DNA of 64,000 nucleotides from Candidatus Nitrosopumilus sp. SW (GTDB lineage Archaea; Thermoproteota; Nitrososphaeria; Nitrososphaerales; Nitrosopumilaceae), in NCBI RefSeq assembly GCF_006740685.1, contig NZ_CP035425.1, positions 597,687-661,686 of the forward strand, given 5' to 3'. This document shows, one piece after another, positions 17,307-26,759 of this stretch (the first letter of the stretch is position 1; every line of letters begins with the position of its first letter). The position numbers and the translations under genes are program-made. The notes under the pieces were generated by a model. The model had not been told where the DNA came from and searched no databases. It saw only the letters and a program-made list of their open reading frames with translations.

Positions 17307-19084
17307 TAAGCATAAGCTGGTTCTTTTTTTCTTTGAATTTCTACTATTTCATTTAGTACTTCCTGTTCTTCAGTACTTAGTTTATGCATGAATTTGTTGA
17401 GGAGCTGTTTTGCTTCATGAGATGGAGGGAATGTGTAAAATACTTCTTCTTCAAAAATTTGTCTTCCAATAGTTATATCCTGAACCGAACAAGCAACTTC
17501 ATCACCTGCTTTAGCTGAAGTTACTGTCTTTTTATCATGTTGAAGTTGGTGTATATTTCCAATTTTACGTCCATCAGAATTCATAAATGGAATTTTATGT
17601 TTTAAGGTTCCAACATCTATTCTAATTCCAAAAACTGCAGGATTATTATTTCTAAATACCATTCCTTTGAGAAAAGTAAATTTAGAGACAGGAGTTAATT
17701 CAGAAAATATTGCGTCTTCTTCATGGGCAGTATCTTCTTCAACCCAAGCATTGTAATTATCAATTAAACTATAGATTACTTTGTCTTCAAAGACTTTGAT
17801 ATGGCTAAGTTCTGATTCTTCTTTTGCATCAGGTAAAACTTTAACATTAAATGCCAAAACAATTCCCAAATGTCTGTCTTTTTCTTTTATTGCCTTTGCT
17901 TCAATTACATCACGTCTATTTACAGGACCAATATCGGCTTTGGCTACAGGTACTTGGGAGCGTCTAAGCATCTCAACTATGGCTTCAAGTGAACCAATAG
18001 TATCACATTTTAGAATAATTCCATTAGTTTCAGTATCTACAAACATGGATTTCATTTCAGATTCTATGAGATTGGTGTATTTTGTAATCTCATCATCATT
18101 TCTTGCAACATAGAGTGTACTTCCTGGAAGAACACCTTCGAGTTCGGGTGAGGCAATCTTTAGTCCAGCTGCCGCATCTACCTGAGGAGTTGGTTTAAAC
18201 TTGTCACGAGGATCACGCATCTCATCAAGGGCTTTTGGCAGTAACAATGCTTTTGGTTTTGTTACAATTACACCATCACGTTTTGCAACAACAATACTGT
18301 CTTCCTTTTTGATAGAACCATCAATTAAGATAATATTTGCAGTTTGTCCCAATCCAACTTCATCTTTTACCTCTAAAACAATTCCTCGTGGATCTTTTTC
18401 TTCTTGATTCAGTCTTTTTTGTAGATATTGTTGAGTCAACCCTACTAAAACACTAAGAAGTTCAGGAATTCCAACGCCAGAACGAGCAGAGATTGGAACA
18501 ATTGCAATTTCAGATTTAAAGTCCTTTACACGATAAAATGCCTCAGACTGATATCCCAAAACAGAAAGTGTTCCTACAACATCATAGATTTTTTGATCAA
18601 GATCAGATTGAATGGACGCATCTTGTTCTTTAATTGCTTGTGAAATAAAAGTAGTGTCAGATTTTCTCCATCCAGAAATTTGATCACATTTGTTTAAAGC
18701 TACAACAAATGGTACTTTTCTACTCTGTAAAATTTTGAGACTTTCGTTTGTTTGTGGTTGAAATCCACGATTAACATCAACAACCAAAATTGCAATATCA
18801 GCAGCAGAACCTCCACGAGATCTAAGATTTGTAAATACTTCGTGTCCAGGAGTATCAATAACTAAAATTCCAGGAACTTTGTTTTCTGATTGTTCAAGTT
18901 TCTTGTATAATGGACCACAAGTTTCTTTGATTGTTTCGGTGGGTAAAAAACTTGCACCAATGTGTTGTGTGATTCCTCCAGCTTCTCTACCTTGAACACC
19001 AGTTCCACGAATTCTATCTAAAAGTGATGTTTTACCAGAGTCTACGTGACCAAGAACTGCCACTATGGGCTGACGAATTTGCAA
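17303..19084 (-). CDS. infB: Translation initiation factor aIF5B (IF-2 family GTPase)
   Basis: A 593-residue GTPase that promotes ribosomal subunit joining and initiator tRNA positioning. G1 is GHVDSGKTSLL, G3 is DTPGHEVF and G4 is NKCD. Domain II and the long linker helix to the C-terminal domain are present, with the conserved tail ending in RKKEPAYAY. The start is TTG at 19084. It is the last gene of the L7Ae-S28e-L24e-Ndk-aIF5B operon, 6 nt after Ndk. Confidence 0.95.
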   Translation of the reverse strand: MQIRQPIVAVLGHVDSGKTSLLDRIRGTGVQGREAGGITQHIGASFLPTETIKETCGPLYKKLEQSENKVPGILVIDTPGHEVFTNLRSRGGSAADIAILVVDVNRGFQPQTNESLKILQSRKVPFVVALNKCDQISGWRKSDTTFISQAIKEQDASIQSDLDQKIYDVVGTLSVLGYQSEAFYRVKDFKSEIAIVPISARSGVGIPELLSVLVGLTQQYLQKRLNQEEKDPRGIVLEVKDEVGLGQTANIILIDGSIKKEDSIVVAKRDGVIVTKPKALLLPKALDEMRDPRDKFKPTPQVDAAAGLKIASPELEGVLPGSTLYVARNDDEITKYTNLIESEMKSMFVDTETNGIILKCDTIGSLEAIVEMLRRSQVPVAKADIGPVNRRDVIEAKAIKEKDRHLGIVLAFNVKVLPDAKEESELSHIKVFEDKVIYSLIDNYNAWVEEDTAHEEDAIFSELTPVSKFTFLKGMVFRNNNPAVFGIRIDVGTLKHKIPFMNSDGRKIGNIHQLQHDKKTVTSAKAGDEVACSVQDITIGRQIFEEEVFYTFPPSHEAKQLLNKFMHKLSTEEQEVLNEIVEIQRKKEPAYAY

Positions 19085-19090
19085 ATCAGA

Positions 19091-19492
19091 TCACTCAAAT
19101 GCTACCCTCGATTCGTGATCAAAACTTTCTTGTGAATCTGATGCATGAATAATATTTTCACTGAATCCTAATCCAAAGTCACCTCTAATAGAACCAGGTG
19201 CGGCTTCAAAAGATTTTGTTGCGCCAATCATTATTCTAGTAGTTGCAATTGCATTATTACCTTCAATAATTGCAGCAACCACAGGTCCTGATGTGATAAA
19301 TGATGTTAGTTCACCAAAGAATGGTTTGTCTTTATGAACACCATAGAAGTTTTCTGCTTGTTCTTGAGTAAATGTAAACATCTTTAATTTCAAAATTTTG
19401 AATCCTTTTCTTTCAAATCTAGAGATAACTTCACCAACTAGATTTCTAGCGACTGCATCTGGCTTTACAATAAATAATGATTTTTCAGTCAA
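19091..19492 (-). CDS. ndk: Nucleoside diphosphate kinase
   Basis: A 133-residue enzyme that equilibrates (d)NTP pools by phosphotransfer through an active-site histidine, seen in [15 protein letters not shown] near the C-terminus. The substrate-binding residues lie in [13 protein letters not shown] and [10 protein letters not shown]. The start is TTG, 2 nt after the L24e stop. The place inside a ribosomal-protein operon is the usual archaeal arrangement. Confidence 0.95.
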   Translation of the reverse strand: MTEKSLFIVKPDAVARNLVGEVISRFERKGFKILKLKMFTFTQEQAENFYGVHKDKPFFGELTSFITSGPVVAAIIEGNNAIATTRIMIGATKSFEAAPGSIRGDFGLGFSENIIHASDSQESFDHESRVAFE

Positions 19493-19494
19493 TT

Positions 19495-19695
19495 CTACTT
19501 CTTTCTAATTCCGCCTTTAACGTATTTTTTTGTCCACTTGAATTTTCTTGGATCACGTTTAAGATCTAGTGCATTTTTTTTGCATTTTGCTGAACAAAAC
19601 CACAATACGGTTCCATCATTTTTTGCAAGCATTGTACCAGAACCTTTCGCAACTGGTCTGTTACAGAAATTACATGGTTTAACTAAAAGACTCAT
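19495..19695 (-). CDS. rpl24e: Ribosomal protein L24e
   Basis: A 66-residue 50S protein with a four-Cys zinc site: CNFC near the N-terminus and CSAKC in the middle ([11 protein letters not shown]). The basic C-terminus ends in GIRKK. It follows S28e by 9 nt and precedes Ndk by 2 nt. Confidence 0.96.
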   Translation of the reverse strand: MSLLVKPCNFCNRPVAKGSGTMLAKNDGTVLWFCSAKCKKNALDLKRDPRKFKWTKKYVKGGIRKK

Positions 19696-19704
19696 TCAAT
19701 TCAC

Positions 19705-19917
19705 CTATTTGATCTTCTTTGCTTCTCTCTCAGTTTCTCGTAGCATTAGAATTTCTCCTAATCTAACAGAACCTTTGACGTTTCTAGTAAGAATTCTACC
19801 TTTATCTTTTCCAGTAAGAACTTTAACTCTAACTTGAATTACTTCACCGGCAATACCAGTTCGTCCAACAATTTGAATAATTTCAGAGTGAACTACTTCA
19901 TCAGTTGTAGCGCTCAT
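19705..19917 (-). CDS. rps28e: Ribosomal protein S28e
   Basis: A 70-residue 30S OB-fold protein with the signatures [32 protein letters not shown] and a REREA-like end ([11 protein letters not shown]). The ATG overlaps the L7Ae stop (ATGA), so it is translationally coupled. Confidence 0.96.
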   Translation of the reverse strand: MSATTDEVVHSEIIQIVGRTGIAGEVIQVRVKVLTGKDKGRILTRNVKGSVRLGEILMLRETEREAKKIK

Positions 19918-20300
19918 TGATCAGTCTTTCCACCTTTAATTTTAGCAATTGATGAGACAACTTGGTCTACAATGTGTTGTGCGTCACCAGCATCCAAAAT
20001 TGCTGCAGCGGCAGAAGTAATGTCAATACCTAATGATTTGCCTAATTCTTGTTTGCTTGGAACAAATGCAAATGCTGCTCCTTGTTCTTCACAGAGAATT
20101 GGAAGATGTGCAACTACCTCAGGAGGTTCTACATCTTCAGCAATGACAATTAATTTGCTAGTACCACGTTCGATTGCCTTAGTTGCTTCGTTAGTTCCTT
20201 TCTTGACTTTACCACTGGTAGATGCAACTCTAACAGCCTCCAAGATTGGATTTACGAGGTCCTCTGGCGTCTCAAATTTAACATAATATGCTTTTCCCAT
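19914..20300 (-). CDS. rpl7ae: Ribosomal protein L7Ae (kink-turn binding)
   Basis: A 128-residue kink-turn RNA-binding protein. It is part of the 50S subunit and, in archaea, also of box C/D and H/ACA guide RNPs and RNase P. Signatures are [28 protein letters not shown] and [19 protein letters not shown]. It is the first gene of the five-gene translation operon. Confidence 0.97.
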   Translation of the reverse strand: MGKAYYVKFETPEDLVNPILEAVRVASTSGKVKKGTNEATKAIERGTSKLIVIAEDVEPPEVVAHLPILCEEQGAAFAFVPSKQELGKSLGIDITSAAAAILDAGDAQHIVDQVVSSIAKIKGGKTDQ

Positions 20301-20362
20301 ACTTCGTCACCCTTAGGGTTCATTCTCCATTCTCATCATCGTTACGTTTGGTTTTAAAAGTG

Positions 20363-21712
20363 TTATCTGGAAATGATTGTCTTAACTTTTTGGAGATATT
20401 CAGACATTAAATCGTCTAATTTTTCTTGACTTTGAGCTTCAGCATATATTCTAACAATTGGTTCTGTTCCACTAGGTCGGATCATCACCCAATTTCTGGA
20501 ATCTATATTGATCTTGATGCCATCAGAGGTATCAGAATTTGGGAATTCATCTTTTAGAGATGAGATTAGTTTTGGTACATTTTCAGGGGAACAAGATACC
20601 TTGTCTTTCGTAGTAAAAGATGGAGGGAGATTAGATATTTCATCAAATAGAGAATTAGGAGATGCAGCGAGTAGATCAAGCATTAATGCCAAAGTCATAC
20701 AACCATCCCGAACTTGATTATGTTTTCCAAACATAAACCCACCATTTTCTTCAAATCCAATTATTGCATTAGTAGGAACCATTTTTCTTGAGACTTCAAC
20801 ACTTCCAACTTTTGTACGAATTACTTTAGAACCAAATTGTTCTGCTAAAACTTCAATATTAGAACCAGAATTCAAACAAGTAACAACTAATGAGTTTGGA
20901 TTGTTTGTTAAGATGTGTTTAGTTAACAAGAGTGCAGATTTATCACCAGTTAAAATATTTCCTTGGTTATCACAGAAAATACTTCGATCACCATCACCAT
21001 CAAATGCTATTCCTAGATCAGCATTGTTTTGAATTACAGTTTTTGACAGTTCTGAAAGATTTTGAGGAGTTGGTTCTGAACCACGTCCTGGAAATGTACC
21101 ATCAATATTTTCATTTACAAGAAAAGTTTCACAGTTAATCAAGTTACAAAAAGCAGGTGCTGATACTGCCTGAGCACCGTTCCCAAGATCTAAAACAACT
21201 TTGAAATGTTTTGATTCTATTAGTTTAGAATTAACTTGAGAGACAATTCCATTTAGATAAACATCAATTGCACGCTCTTCTTTTTTTGTAGTTCCATAAT
21301 TTTTAGAATTTTTAATCCAGTTTTTTTGAAGGTAGATATCTTCAATAGATAATTCATCTTCACGAGAGATTTCCACTCCATCACATGCAGCAGGTTTGAT
21401 TCCATTGTATTGTGGAGGATTATGAGAAGCAGTAATCATAATACCGCCCGAATATCCCAATTTCTTTACTGCAAATTCAAGACAAGGTGTTGGAACAATT
21501 CCTGCAACATTGCAATCAATACCTATAGAGTTAAGAGTAGAAGTTACAACTTTACAAATTGTAGGACTAGAATCTCGACCATCATACCCTATCAATATAG
21601 GTCCTTTTTGAAAAAAAGTTCCAATTGCCAAAGTCATATCATGAATAAATTCTAAAGTAAAATCTTCATCAAAGACACCACGAATTCCATTTGTACCAAA
21701 AAATTTTGCCAT
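20363..21712 (-). CDS. Phosphohexomutase (phosphoglucosamine/phosphomannomutase family)
   Basis: A 449-residue alpha-D-phosphohexomutase interconverting hexose-6- and -1-phosphates, a source of nucleotide sugars. It shows all four domain signatures: FGTNGIRG at the start, the phosphoserine loop TASHNPPQYNG, the metal loop DGDGDRS, a sugar loop GFEENGG and the phosphate loop RPSGTEPIVRIY. GlmM versus ManB specificity is not certain. I chose the ATG at 21712; an ATG four codons earlier is possible. Confidence 0.88.
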   Translation of the reverse strand: MAKFFGTNGIRGVFDEDFTLEFIHDMTLAIGTFFQKGPILIGYDGRDSSPTICKVVTSTLNSIGIDCNVAGIVPTPCLEFAVKKLGYSGGIMITASHNPPQYNGIKPAACDGVEISREDELSIEDIYLQKNWIKNSKNYGTTKKEERAIDVYLNGIVSQVNSKLIESKHFKVVLDLGNGAQAVSAPAFCNLINCETFLVNENIDGTFPGRGSEPTPQNLSELSKTVIQNNADLGIAFDGDGDRSIFCDNQGNILTGDKSALLLTKHILTNNPNSLVVTCLNSGSNIEVLAEQFGSKVIRTKVGSVEVSRKMVPTNAIIGFEENGGFMFGKHNQVRDGCMTLALMLDLLAASPNSLFDEISNLPPSFTTKDKVSCSPENVPKLISSLKDEFPNSDTSDGIKINIDSRNWVMIRPSGTEPIVRIYAEAQSQEKLDDLMSEYLQKVKTIISR

Positions 21713-21759
21713 GGTGTTATTCAATAATAGATAAATTTGTGTTTAATGGCAAGTCCGTT

Positions 21760-21844
21760 GCGGGAGTCGCCCAGCCTGGTCAAAGGCGTAGGGCTTAGGA
21801 CCCTATCTCTTAGGAGTTCGTGGGTTCAAATCCCACCTCCCGCA
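21760..21844 (+). tRNA. tRNA-Leu(UAG)
   Basis: A class II cloverleaf with acceptor GCGGGAG/CTCCCGC (7 perfect pairs) and anticodon loop CTTAGGA (anticodon UAG). It has a long variable arm, T arm GTGGG-TTCAAAT-CCCAC and discriminator A. The next three bases are CCA, so the 3' end may be encoded. Confidence 0.96.
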
Positions 21845-21872
21845 CCACATTAATTTCTGTGAATGATTAATA

Positions 21873-22742
21873 ATGAGAAAATCTTCAACAAACAAAGTCA
21901 TGAAAAAAACTGTGGTTGGAATAACAGTTGTTGGTAAGGACAGAGAAGGAATTGTAGCTTCATTTACAAATTTTGCATTCTCAAAAGGTGGAAACATTGA
22001 GAAAGTAAATCAAAATGTAATCAAAGGTCTTTTTGGAATGTATTTGGAAGTTTCTTTTGCAAAAGCAGTTAATGTAAAAAAATTTGATTCAGAGATTCAG
22101 ACTTTAGCTAAAAAAGAAAAGATGGATGTAAGTACCCATCATGAAACAAATTCTCAAAAGAATATTGCAGTTTTTGTAACAAAAGAACCACTATGTCTAC
22201 AAACAATTCTGTCAAAATCAAAATCACTCAAAGGAAAAATTTTAGTAATTATAGGTACTGAAAAGACACTCGAACCACTAGCAAAGAAAGCAAAGATCCC
22301 ATTTGTTGCAGTTGAAGAAAAAAATCAACAAAAAGCAGAAGAGGAAATTATTCAGATTTGTAAAAAATACAATATTGACTTGATCTCACTTGCAAGATAC
22401 ATGAGAATTCTCAGTCCTAACTTTGTTTGGAGATATCCAAATAGAATTATCAATATTCATCCATCATTGTTGCCTGCATTTCCCGGTGCACTAGCATATG
22501 CACAAGCTTATGAAAGGGGAACAAAGATTGTTGGAGTTACTTCACATTACGTAACAGAAAACTTAGATCAAGGACCTATAATTTTTCAAGATTCTTTTAA
22601 AGTGGATCCAAACGATACGCTTGAGAAAATAAAATCAAAGGGACAGAAATTAGAGGCAGATACATTGTTCAAAGCAATGAAGATGCACCTAGAAAACAAA
22701 CTAGATGTTCGTTGGAGAAAGGTTCACATCAAATCAAAGTGA
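21873..22742 (+). CDS. purU: Formyltetrahydrofolate deformylase-like protein (PurU family)
   Basis: A 289-residue protein with an N-terminal ACT domain (VVGKDREGIVASFTNFAF) and a C-terminal formyltransferase domain. The catalytic Asn-His-Asp set is in IINIHPSLLPAFPG and TSHYVTENLDQGP. PurU releases formate from 10-formyl-THF; in archaea the fold may work with another folate or pterin carrier, so the reaction is inferred. An ATG nine codons inside is an alternative start. The next gene starts 6 nt after the stop. Confidence 0.82.
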   Translation: MRKSSTNKVMKKTVVGITVVGKDREGIVASFTNFAFSKGGNIEKVNQNVIKGLFGMYLEVSFAKAVNVKKFDSEIQTLAKKEKMDVSTHHETNSQKNIAVFVTKEPLCLQTILSKSKSLKGKILVIIGTEKTLEPLAKKAKIPFVAVEEKNQQKAEEEIIQICKKYNIDLISLARYMRILSPNFVWRYPNRIINIHPSLLPAFPGALAYAQAYERGTKIVGVTSHYVTENLDQGPIIFQDSFKVDPNDTLEKIKSKGQKLEADTLFKAMKMHLENKLDVRWRKVHIKSK

Positions 22743-22747
22743 ATCAA

Positions 22748-23470
22748 ATGGTAGAAATAAAAGCACAGTTTGATCCCAATCTCAGAAATTCTATTAAAAG
22801 AAAAAAACAAGTTGCAGTCATTCCAATAGGCTCAATAGAGCAACACGGACCACATCTTCCCATCTCAACGGATACAGATATTGTAACAGCAGTAGCAAAA
22901 GAAATTTGTGAAAAAAATGGTTACCTCTTGCTTCCAACTTTATCCTATGGGGTGTCATTTGAACATGCACCATTTTTTAATTTAAGTATCAAGAAGACTA
23001 CCTTACAGACTGTTTTAATTGACATATGCGCTTCTCTTTTAGAAAATAATATCAAAACGGTTTTCATAATTAATGGCCATCATGGGAATCAAAATTCAAT
23101 AAAAAACATTGATGGAAAGATGAAAAAAATATCAAAAAACAAACTTAAGGTATTCCCATTTTCTTACTGGCATTTTATGGGAAGGGATTTTGATCATGCA
23201 GGATTTGTTGAAACATCACTGATGTTAGCAATTTCAAAAAATGTCAAAATGAAATCAGCTAGAAAAGGCCTCATAACAGAAAAAATGACAAAACAAGAAA
23301 TCAAGAGTCTTGGAAAATTAGCAAACAAATCATTTCCAAAAGCAACTAAAAACGGTGTTTGGGGAGATCCTACAAAAGCTACAAAAAGAGATGGAAGGTT
23401 GATTTTAGCTGAAATCGTCAGAAATCTTGGAAAAAAGTGTCAAACTTGCCTTACTGGGCATAGCTCATAG
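22748..23470 (+). CDS. Creatininase-family amidohydrolase (ArfB-like)
   Basis: A 240-residue metal-dependent hydrolase. The family signature IPIGSIEQHGPHLPISTDT carries the metal-binding Glu, His and Asp; further signatures are NGHHGNQ and AGFVETSLML. In archaea this family includes ArfB, the formamide hydrolase of F420 and riboflavin synthesis, which is the leading guess here since F420 enzymes occur elsewhere in the window. I chose the ATG at 22748, just after the PurU stop; the frame is open upstream. Confidence 0.82.
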   Translation: MVEIKAQFDPNLRNSIKRKKQVAVIPIGSIEQHGPHLPISTDTDIVTAVAKEICEKNGYLLLPTLSYGVSFEHAPFFNLSIKKTTLQTVLIDICASLLENNIKTVFIINGHHGNQNSIKNIDGKMKKISKNKLKVFPFSYWHFMGRDFDHAGFVETSLMLAISKNVKMKSARKGLITEKMTKQEIKSLGKLANKSFPKATKNGVWGDPTKATKRDGRLILAEIVRNLGKKCQTCLTGHSS

Positions 23471-23527
23471 TTTCACCAATGAAATTTTAATATAATCCCT
23501 CGATATCAAAGCCAATAAGTGAAATAG

Positions 23528-23764
23528 ATGTCCGTTGATATGGCAGTAAAAGTATTGGATGAGAGTATCAATCAAGTTGTATTGATAAAACTCAAAGGAA
23601 ACAAAACCATTAGAGGTAATTTACTTGGTTTTGATCAACACATGAACCTGCTACTCGATTCTTCAGAGGAGATTCCCTCTGAAGGCGATTCAAAAAGCCT
23701 TGGAACCATTGTAGTTAGAGGAGACAATGTAGTTATGATTTCTCCTCCACCAGCACAAAATTAG
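23528..23764 (+). CDS. Sm-like (Lsm) RNA-binding protein
   Basis: A 78-residue Lsm protein expected to form a ring on U-rich RNA. The Sm1 motif is [23 protein letters not shown] and the Sm2 motif is [11 protein letters not shown]. It is followed after 10 nt by ribosomal L37e, a pairing widely conserved in archaea. Confidence 0.94.
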   Translation: MSVDMAVKVLDESINQVVLIKLKGNKTIRGNLLGFDQHMNLLLDSSEEIPSEGDSKSLGTIVVRGDNVVMISPPPAQN

Positions 23765-23774
23765 GTGATATGGA

Positions 23775-23942
23775 ATGGTAAAAGGCACAACTTCTATGGG
23801 TGGTTTTACAAAGAAGAAAGTACACATCAGATGCAGAAGATGTGGAAAGAACTCACTTCACAAACGTCATCACCAATGTGCAAGTTGTGGATTCCCAGAG
23901 GCCAAAAGAAGAAAATATTCTTGGATTAAATGGTATACATAG
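23775..23942 (+). CDS. rpl37e: Ribosomal protein L37e
   Basis: A 55-residue zinc-binding 50S protein. It begins [15 protein letters not shown], followed by [10 protein letters not shown] with the first CxxC and CASCGF with the second, then a basic C-terminus ending in WIKWYT. It lies 10 nt after the Lsm gene, and its TAG is directly followed by the ATG of the next gene. Confidence 0.96.
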
Positions 23943-24911
23943 ATGCAAGAAATTGCCCTTATTCTTAGTTCATTAGCAGGTGTTGCTACAGCTGCTGCTG
24001 TACGAAAAATGCCAAGAGACAAAAATCAATTATTAAGCCTTGGTGCCAGCTCACACATCAAAAGTCAGATCAGTTCATTAAAAATTGAAAAGGATATTCT
24101 AACAAAAACAATTTCAAGATTATACCAAGCAGATTCAGAATTTTCAAAAATTCAAAAAGACAAGTTGTTACTAAAATATCAACATCAGCTTGGAATTGTT
24201 TTAGCAAAGTTAGAAAAACTTGAACAAGCAAGTAAGCATCCAGACTTAGGTCCAGTTGGAGACGGGTTAATTACCTTAATGGATCAAAAGTTATCAAAAC
24301 TAGATGATAGATTGTATGAATTATCATCAAAGATGATTACCGCAAAAGTTGAAACACCAAAGGTAAAAGAATCAGAAGTTAAGAAAGAAGTAAAACAATC
24401 TGTAAATTCATTTAAGAACACATTTAATTTTGAAAAACCAAAAGAAGCAAAAACAGAACCAGTAACAATTCCTGCCACAAAATCACGACAATCATTTGAA
24501 TTAACCACATTAACAAATATTTCAAGAAAAGAACCAAAATTCCCATTATTTGAAAAAGAAGAAAAACACATCCCAAAACCAATGCCACAACCAAAAATAA
24601 TTCAAACAGAATTAATCAAGCCAAAAGAAGAGATTGTAAATGAGATTGTTCAGCCAAAACCAATAGTTGAAGACAAAATTGAGATTATTCAAGAAGTTAC
24701 AGCAAAGCCTGAGCCTAAATTAGAAACAAAACCAGACATTAACAAAGAAGTTTCCAAAATCACAGAACATAAAGCACTTCCAGAACCAGAAACCCAAAAA
24801 CCAGAACCAACATCAGCAGATGATGTTGATGATGACATTGATGATTTAGATAAAATCAAAGGTGACATTATGAAAGTTCTATCAAAGCTTGACCAAGCAG
24901 AGGTAGAGTAA
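23943..24911 (+). CDS. Uncharacterised membrane-tethered coiled-coil protein
   Basis: A 322-residue protein of unknown function. Residues 1-21 are hydrophobic (a signal anchor, IALILSSLAGVATAAAV). Residues 30-130 look helical and coiled-coil (IKSQISSLKIEKDILTKTIS). Residues 140-290 are a long Lys/Pro/Glu-rich, probably disordered linker. The C-terminus is acidic (ADDVDDDIDDLDKIKGD) and ends in a short helix. It sits with zero spacing between L37e and rpiA, so it is tightly coupled to both. It may be membrane- or division-related, but nothing proves this. Confidence 0.75.
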   Translation: MQEIALILSSLAGVATAAAVRKMPRDKNQLLSLGASSHIKSQISSLKIEKDILTKTISRLYQADSEFSKIQKDKLLLKYQHQLGIVLAKLEKLEQASKHPDLGPVGDGLITLMDQKLSKLDDRLYELSSKMITAKVETPKVKESEVKKEVKQSVNSFKNTFNFEKPKEAKTEPVTIPATKSRQSFELTTLTNISRKEPKFPLFEKEEKHIPKPMPQPKIIQTELIKPKEEIVNEIVQPKPIVEDKIEIIQEVTAKPEPKLETKPDINKEVSKITEHKALPEPETQKPEPTSADDVDDDIDDLDKIKGDIMKVLSKLDQAEVE

Positions 24912-25586
24912 TTGTCTTACGATGATGCCATTACGGCATTATCAAATAATGCATTAAAATTTGTAAAAGATGATTATGTTATTGGTTTAGGTAGTGGTAG
25001 AGCAGCTACTGCACTTGTAAAATCACTTGGAAAATTGATCAAATTAAAGAAATACAATATCAAAGGAGTTCCAACATCATTACAAATCAAACTCACTGCA
25101 GAAAAAGTTGGAATTCCATTGATAGAAGCTGATCAGGTAAACCATATTGATGTAGTATTTGATGGTGCAGATCAAATAGATTCTCAAAAATTTGTGATCA
25201 AAGGTGGCGGAGGAGCTTTGTTAAGAGAAAATATTTTGTTTAGCATTGCGAAAAAAGTTGTAATAATGGCAGACAAGACAAAATTTGTGAAAAACTTTAC
25301 AAGAACAGTCCCAGTGGAAGTACATCCACTTGCTAGAAATTCAGTAGCAAATTCAATCAAAAAATTAGGAGGAAAATCACAATTACGTTCACTGGATAGA
25401 GGTTATCCATTTTTTACAGAAAATGGAAATATCATACTAGATTGTGATTTCGGTACAATAAAAAATCCAAAATCATTAACACAAAAAATCAAAGGAACCA
25501 CAGGCGTTTTAGAGTCAGGAATTTTCCTTAGAAAACCAGATGTGATCTATAGAGCAAAAACTGGTGGAAAGTTCGATATTTTATAG
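24912..25586 (+). CDS. rpiA: Ribose-5-phosphate isomerase A
   Basis: A 224-residue enzyme interconverting ribulose-5-P and ribose-5-P. Motifs are IGLGSGRAA, VFDGADQID and the catalytic region KGGGGALLRE. The length is usual. The start is TTG immediately after the stop of the preceding gene. Confidence 0.95.
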   Translation: MSYDDAITALSNNALKFVKDDYVIGLGSGRAATALVKSLGKLIKLKKYNIKGVPTSLQIKLTAEKVGIPLIEADQVNHIDVVFDGADQIDSQKFVIKGGGGALLRENILFSIAKKVVIMADKTKFVKNFTRTVPVEVHPLARNSVANSIKKLGGKSQLRSLDRGYPFFTENGNIILDCDFGTIKNPKSLTQKIKGTTGVLESGIFLRKPDVIYRAKTGGKFDIL

Positions 25587-25655
25587 ATGAAATTCTTAAA
25601 TCTAAAAATCACATACATTATGCCTGAAAACAAGCAAGGATCTCAGAAACGATTT

Positions 25656-26726
25656 CTAAGATACAAATTGAAAACGATCTTCTTTGTATCCTTCCTGTAA
25701 TTTTCCTTCTATTGGAATTTTATTTCCACAGAACTTGCAACAATTGTTTTTATCAAGATTCCATTCCCGGATACTGAATCCATAGCGGTTTACAACAATT
25801 TTATTACATTCAGAACAATACGTATGTTCCCACTTATGACCAGGAACATTTCCTAAATACACATACTTTAACCCAACCTCTTTTGCAATATGATAATGTT
25901 TTTCTAATGTTTGAATAGGAGTGCTCGGATAATCCATCATCTTATAATCTGGATGAAATCGTAGAAAATGTATTGGCATTTCTGGTCCAAACTCATCTAG
26001 AATAAACTTTGAAAGTTTTTTTGCATGTTCTAAATCATCTCCAACCTTTGGAACAATTAAATCAGTAATTTCAATATGAATATTGGTTTTATCTCGAATT
26101 TCTAACAAAGTATCAAATATTGGTTGAGGATCAGGAACCCCAATAAATTTTCGTGTAAATTCTTTTTCGGCACTTCCTTTGAAATCAACAGTTATTCCAT
26201 CAAGGAATTGATTCATCATTGAAACGGATTCAGGCGTATCATATCCATTTGAAACAAAGACATTAAACAATCCTTTTTTTCTTGCAGCAATTCCACAATC
26301 TTTTGCAAATTCTATGAAGATAGAAGGTTCATTGTAGGTATATGCAATTCCATGAGCACCATATTTTATTGCAGTGTTGACAACTTCATCAGGAGTCATA
26401 TCAATTCCTTGAACTTCACGTCGTTGACTAATGTCTGAATTTTGACAATATTTGCAAAGCCAATTACATCCGGTTGTAGCAATAGAGTAAACTTTGCTTC
26501 CAGGATAATAATGAATTAGAGGTTTTTTTTCAATTGGATCAACATGCCCAGAAATTACCTTTCCATACGCATAAAGTTGTAGTTTTCCGTTTTCATTTCC
26601 ACGAATCCCACATAACCCGATTTGGCCTTTGCCAATTTCGCAATATCTTGCACATGCAGTACATTTGACTTTTTCATCTGCAAGTTTTTCATATAATTCA
26701 GCTTCTTTACCAATAATTGTAGACAC
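25656..26726 (-). CDS. amrS: AmmeMemoRadiSam system radical SAM protein (AmrS/PflA-like)
   Basis: A 356-residue radical SAM enzyme related to pyruvate-formate-lyase activases. The SAM cluster motif is CNWLCKYC (CX3CX2C). There is an extra N-terminal Cys region (CTACARYCEIGKGQIGLCG) and a C-terminal zinc-finger-like part (CSEC...CCKFCG). Start GTG at 26726. It is divergent from AMMECR1 and Memo, completing a trio that co-occurs widely but whose reaction is not settled. Confidence 0.92.
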   Translation of the reverse strand: MSTIIGKEAELYEKLADEKVKCTACARYCEIGKGQIGLCGIRGNENGKLQLYAYGKVISGHVDPIEKKPLIHYYPGSKVYSIATTGCNWLCKYCQNSDISQRREVQGIDMTPDEVVNTAIKYGAHGIAYTYNEPSIFIEFAKDCGIAARKKGLFNVFVSNGYDTPESVSMMNQFLDGITVDFKGSAEKEFTRKFIGVPDPQPIFDTLLEIRDKTNIHIEITDLIVPKVGDDLEHAKKLSKFILDEFGPEMPIHFLRFHPDYKMMDYPSTPIQTLEKHYHIAKEVGLKYVYLGNVPGHKWEHTYCSECNKIVVNRYGFSIREWNLDKNNCCKFCGNKIPIEGKLQEGYKEDRFQFVS

Positions 26727-26759
26727 ACTTTTTATGTTTATTTTACATATTTAACACGT

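Noticed and set aside
25620-25700. A 26-residue frame (MPENKQGSQKRF...) on the plus strand after rpiA with a TATA-like stretch before it
   Set aside because: It overlaps the end of the minus-strand amrS gene by 45 nt and has no recognisable features; coding potential is not convincing.
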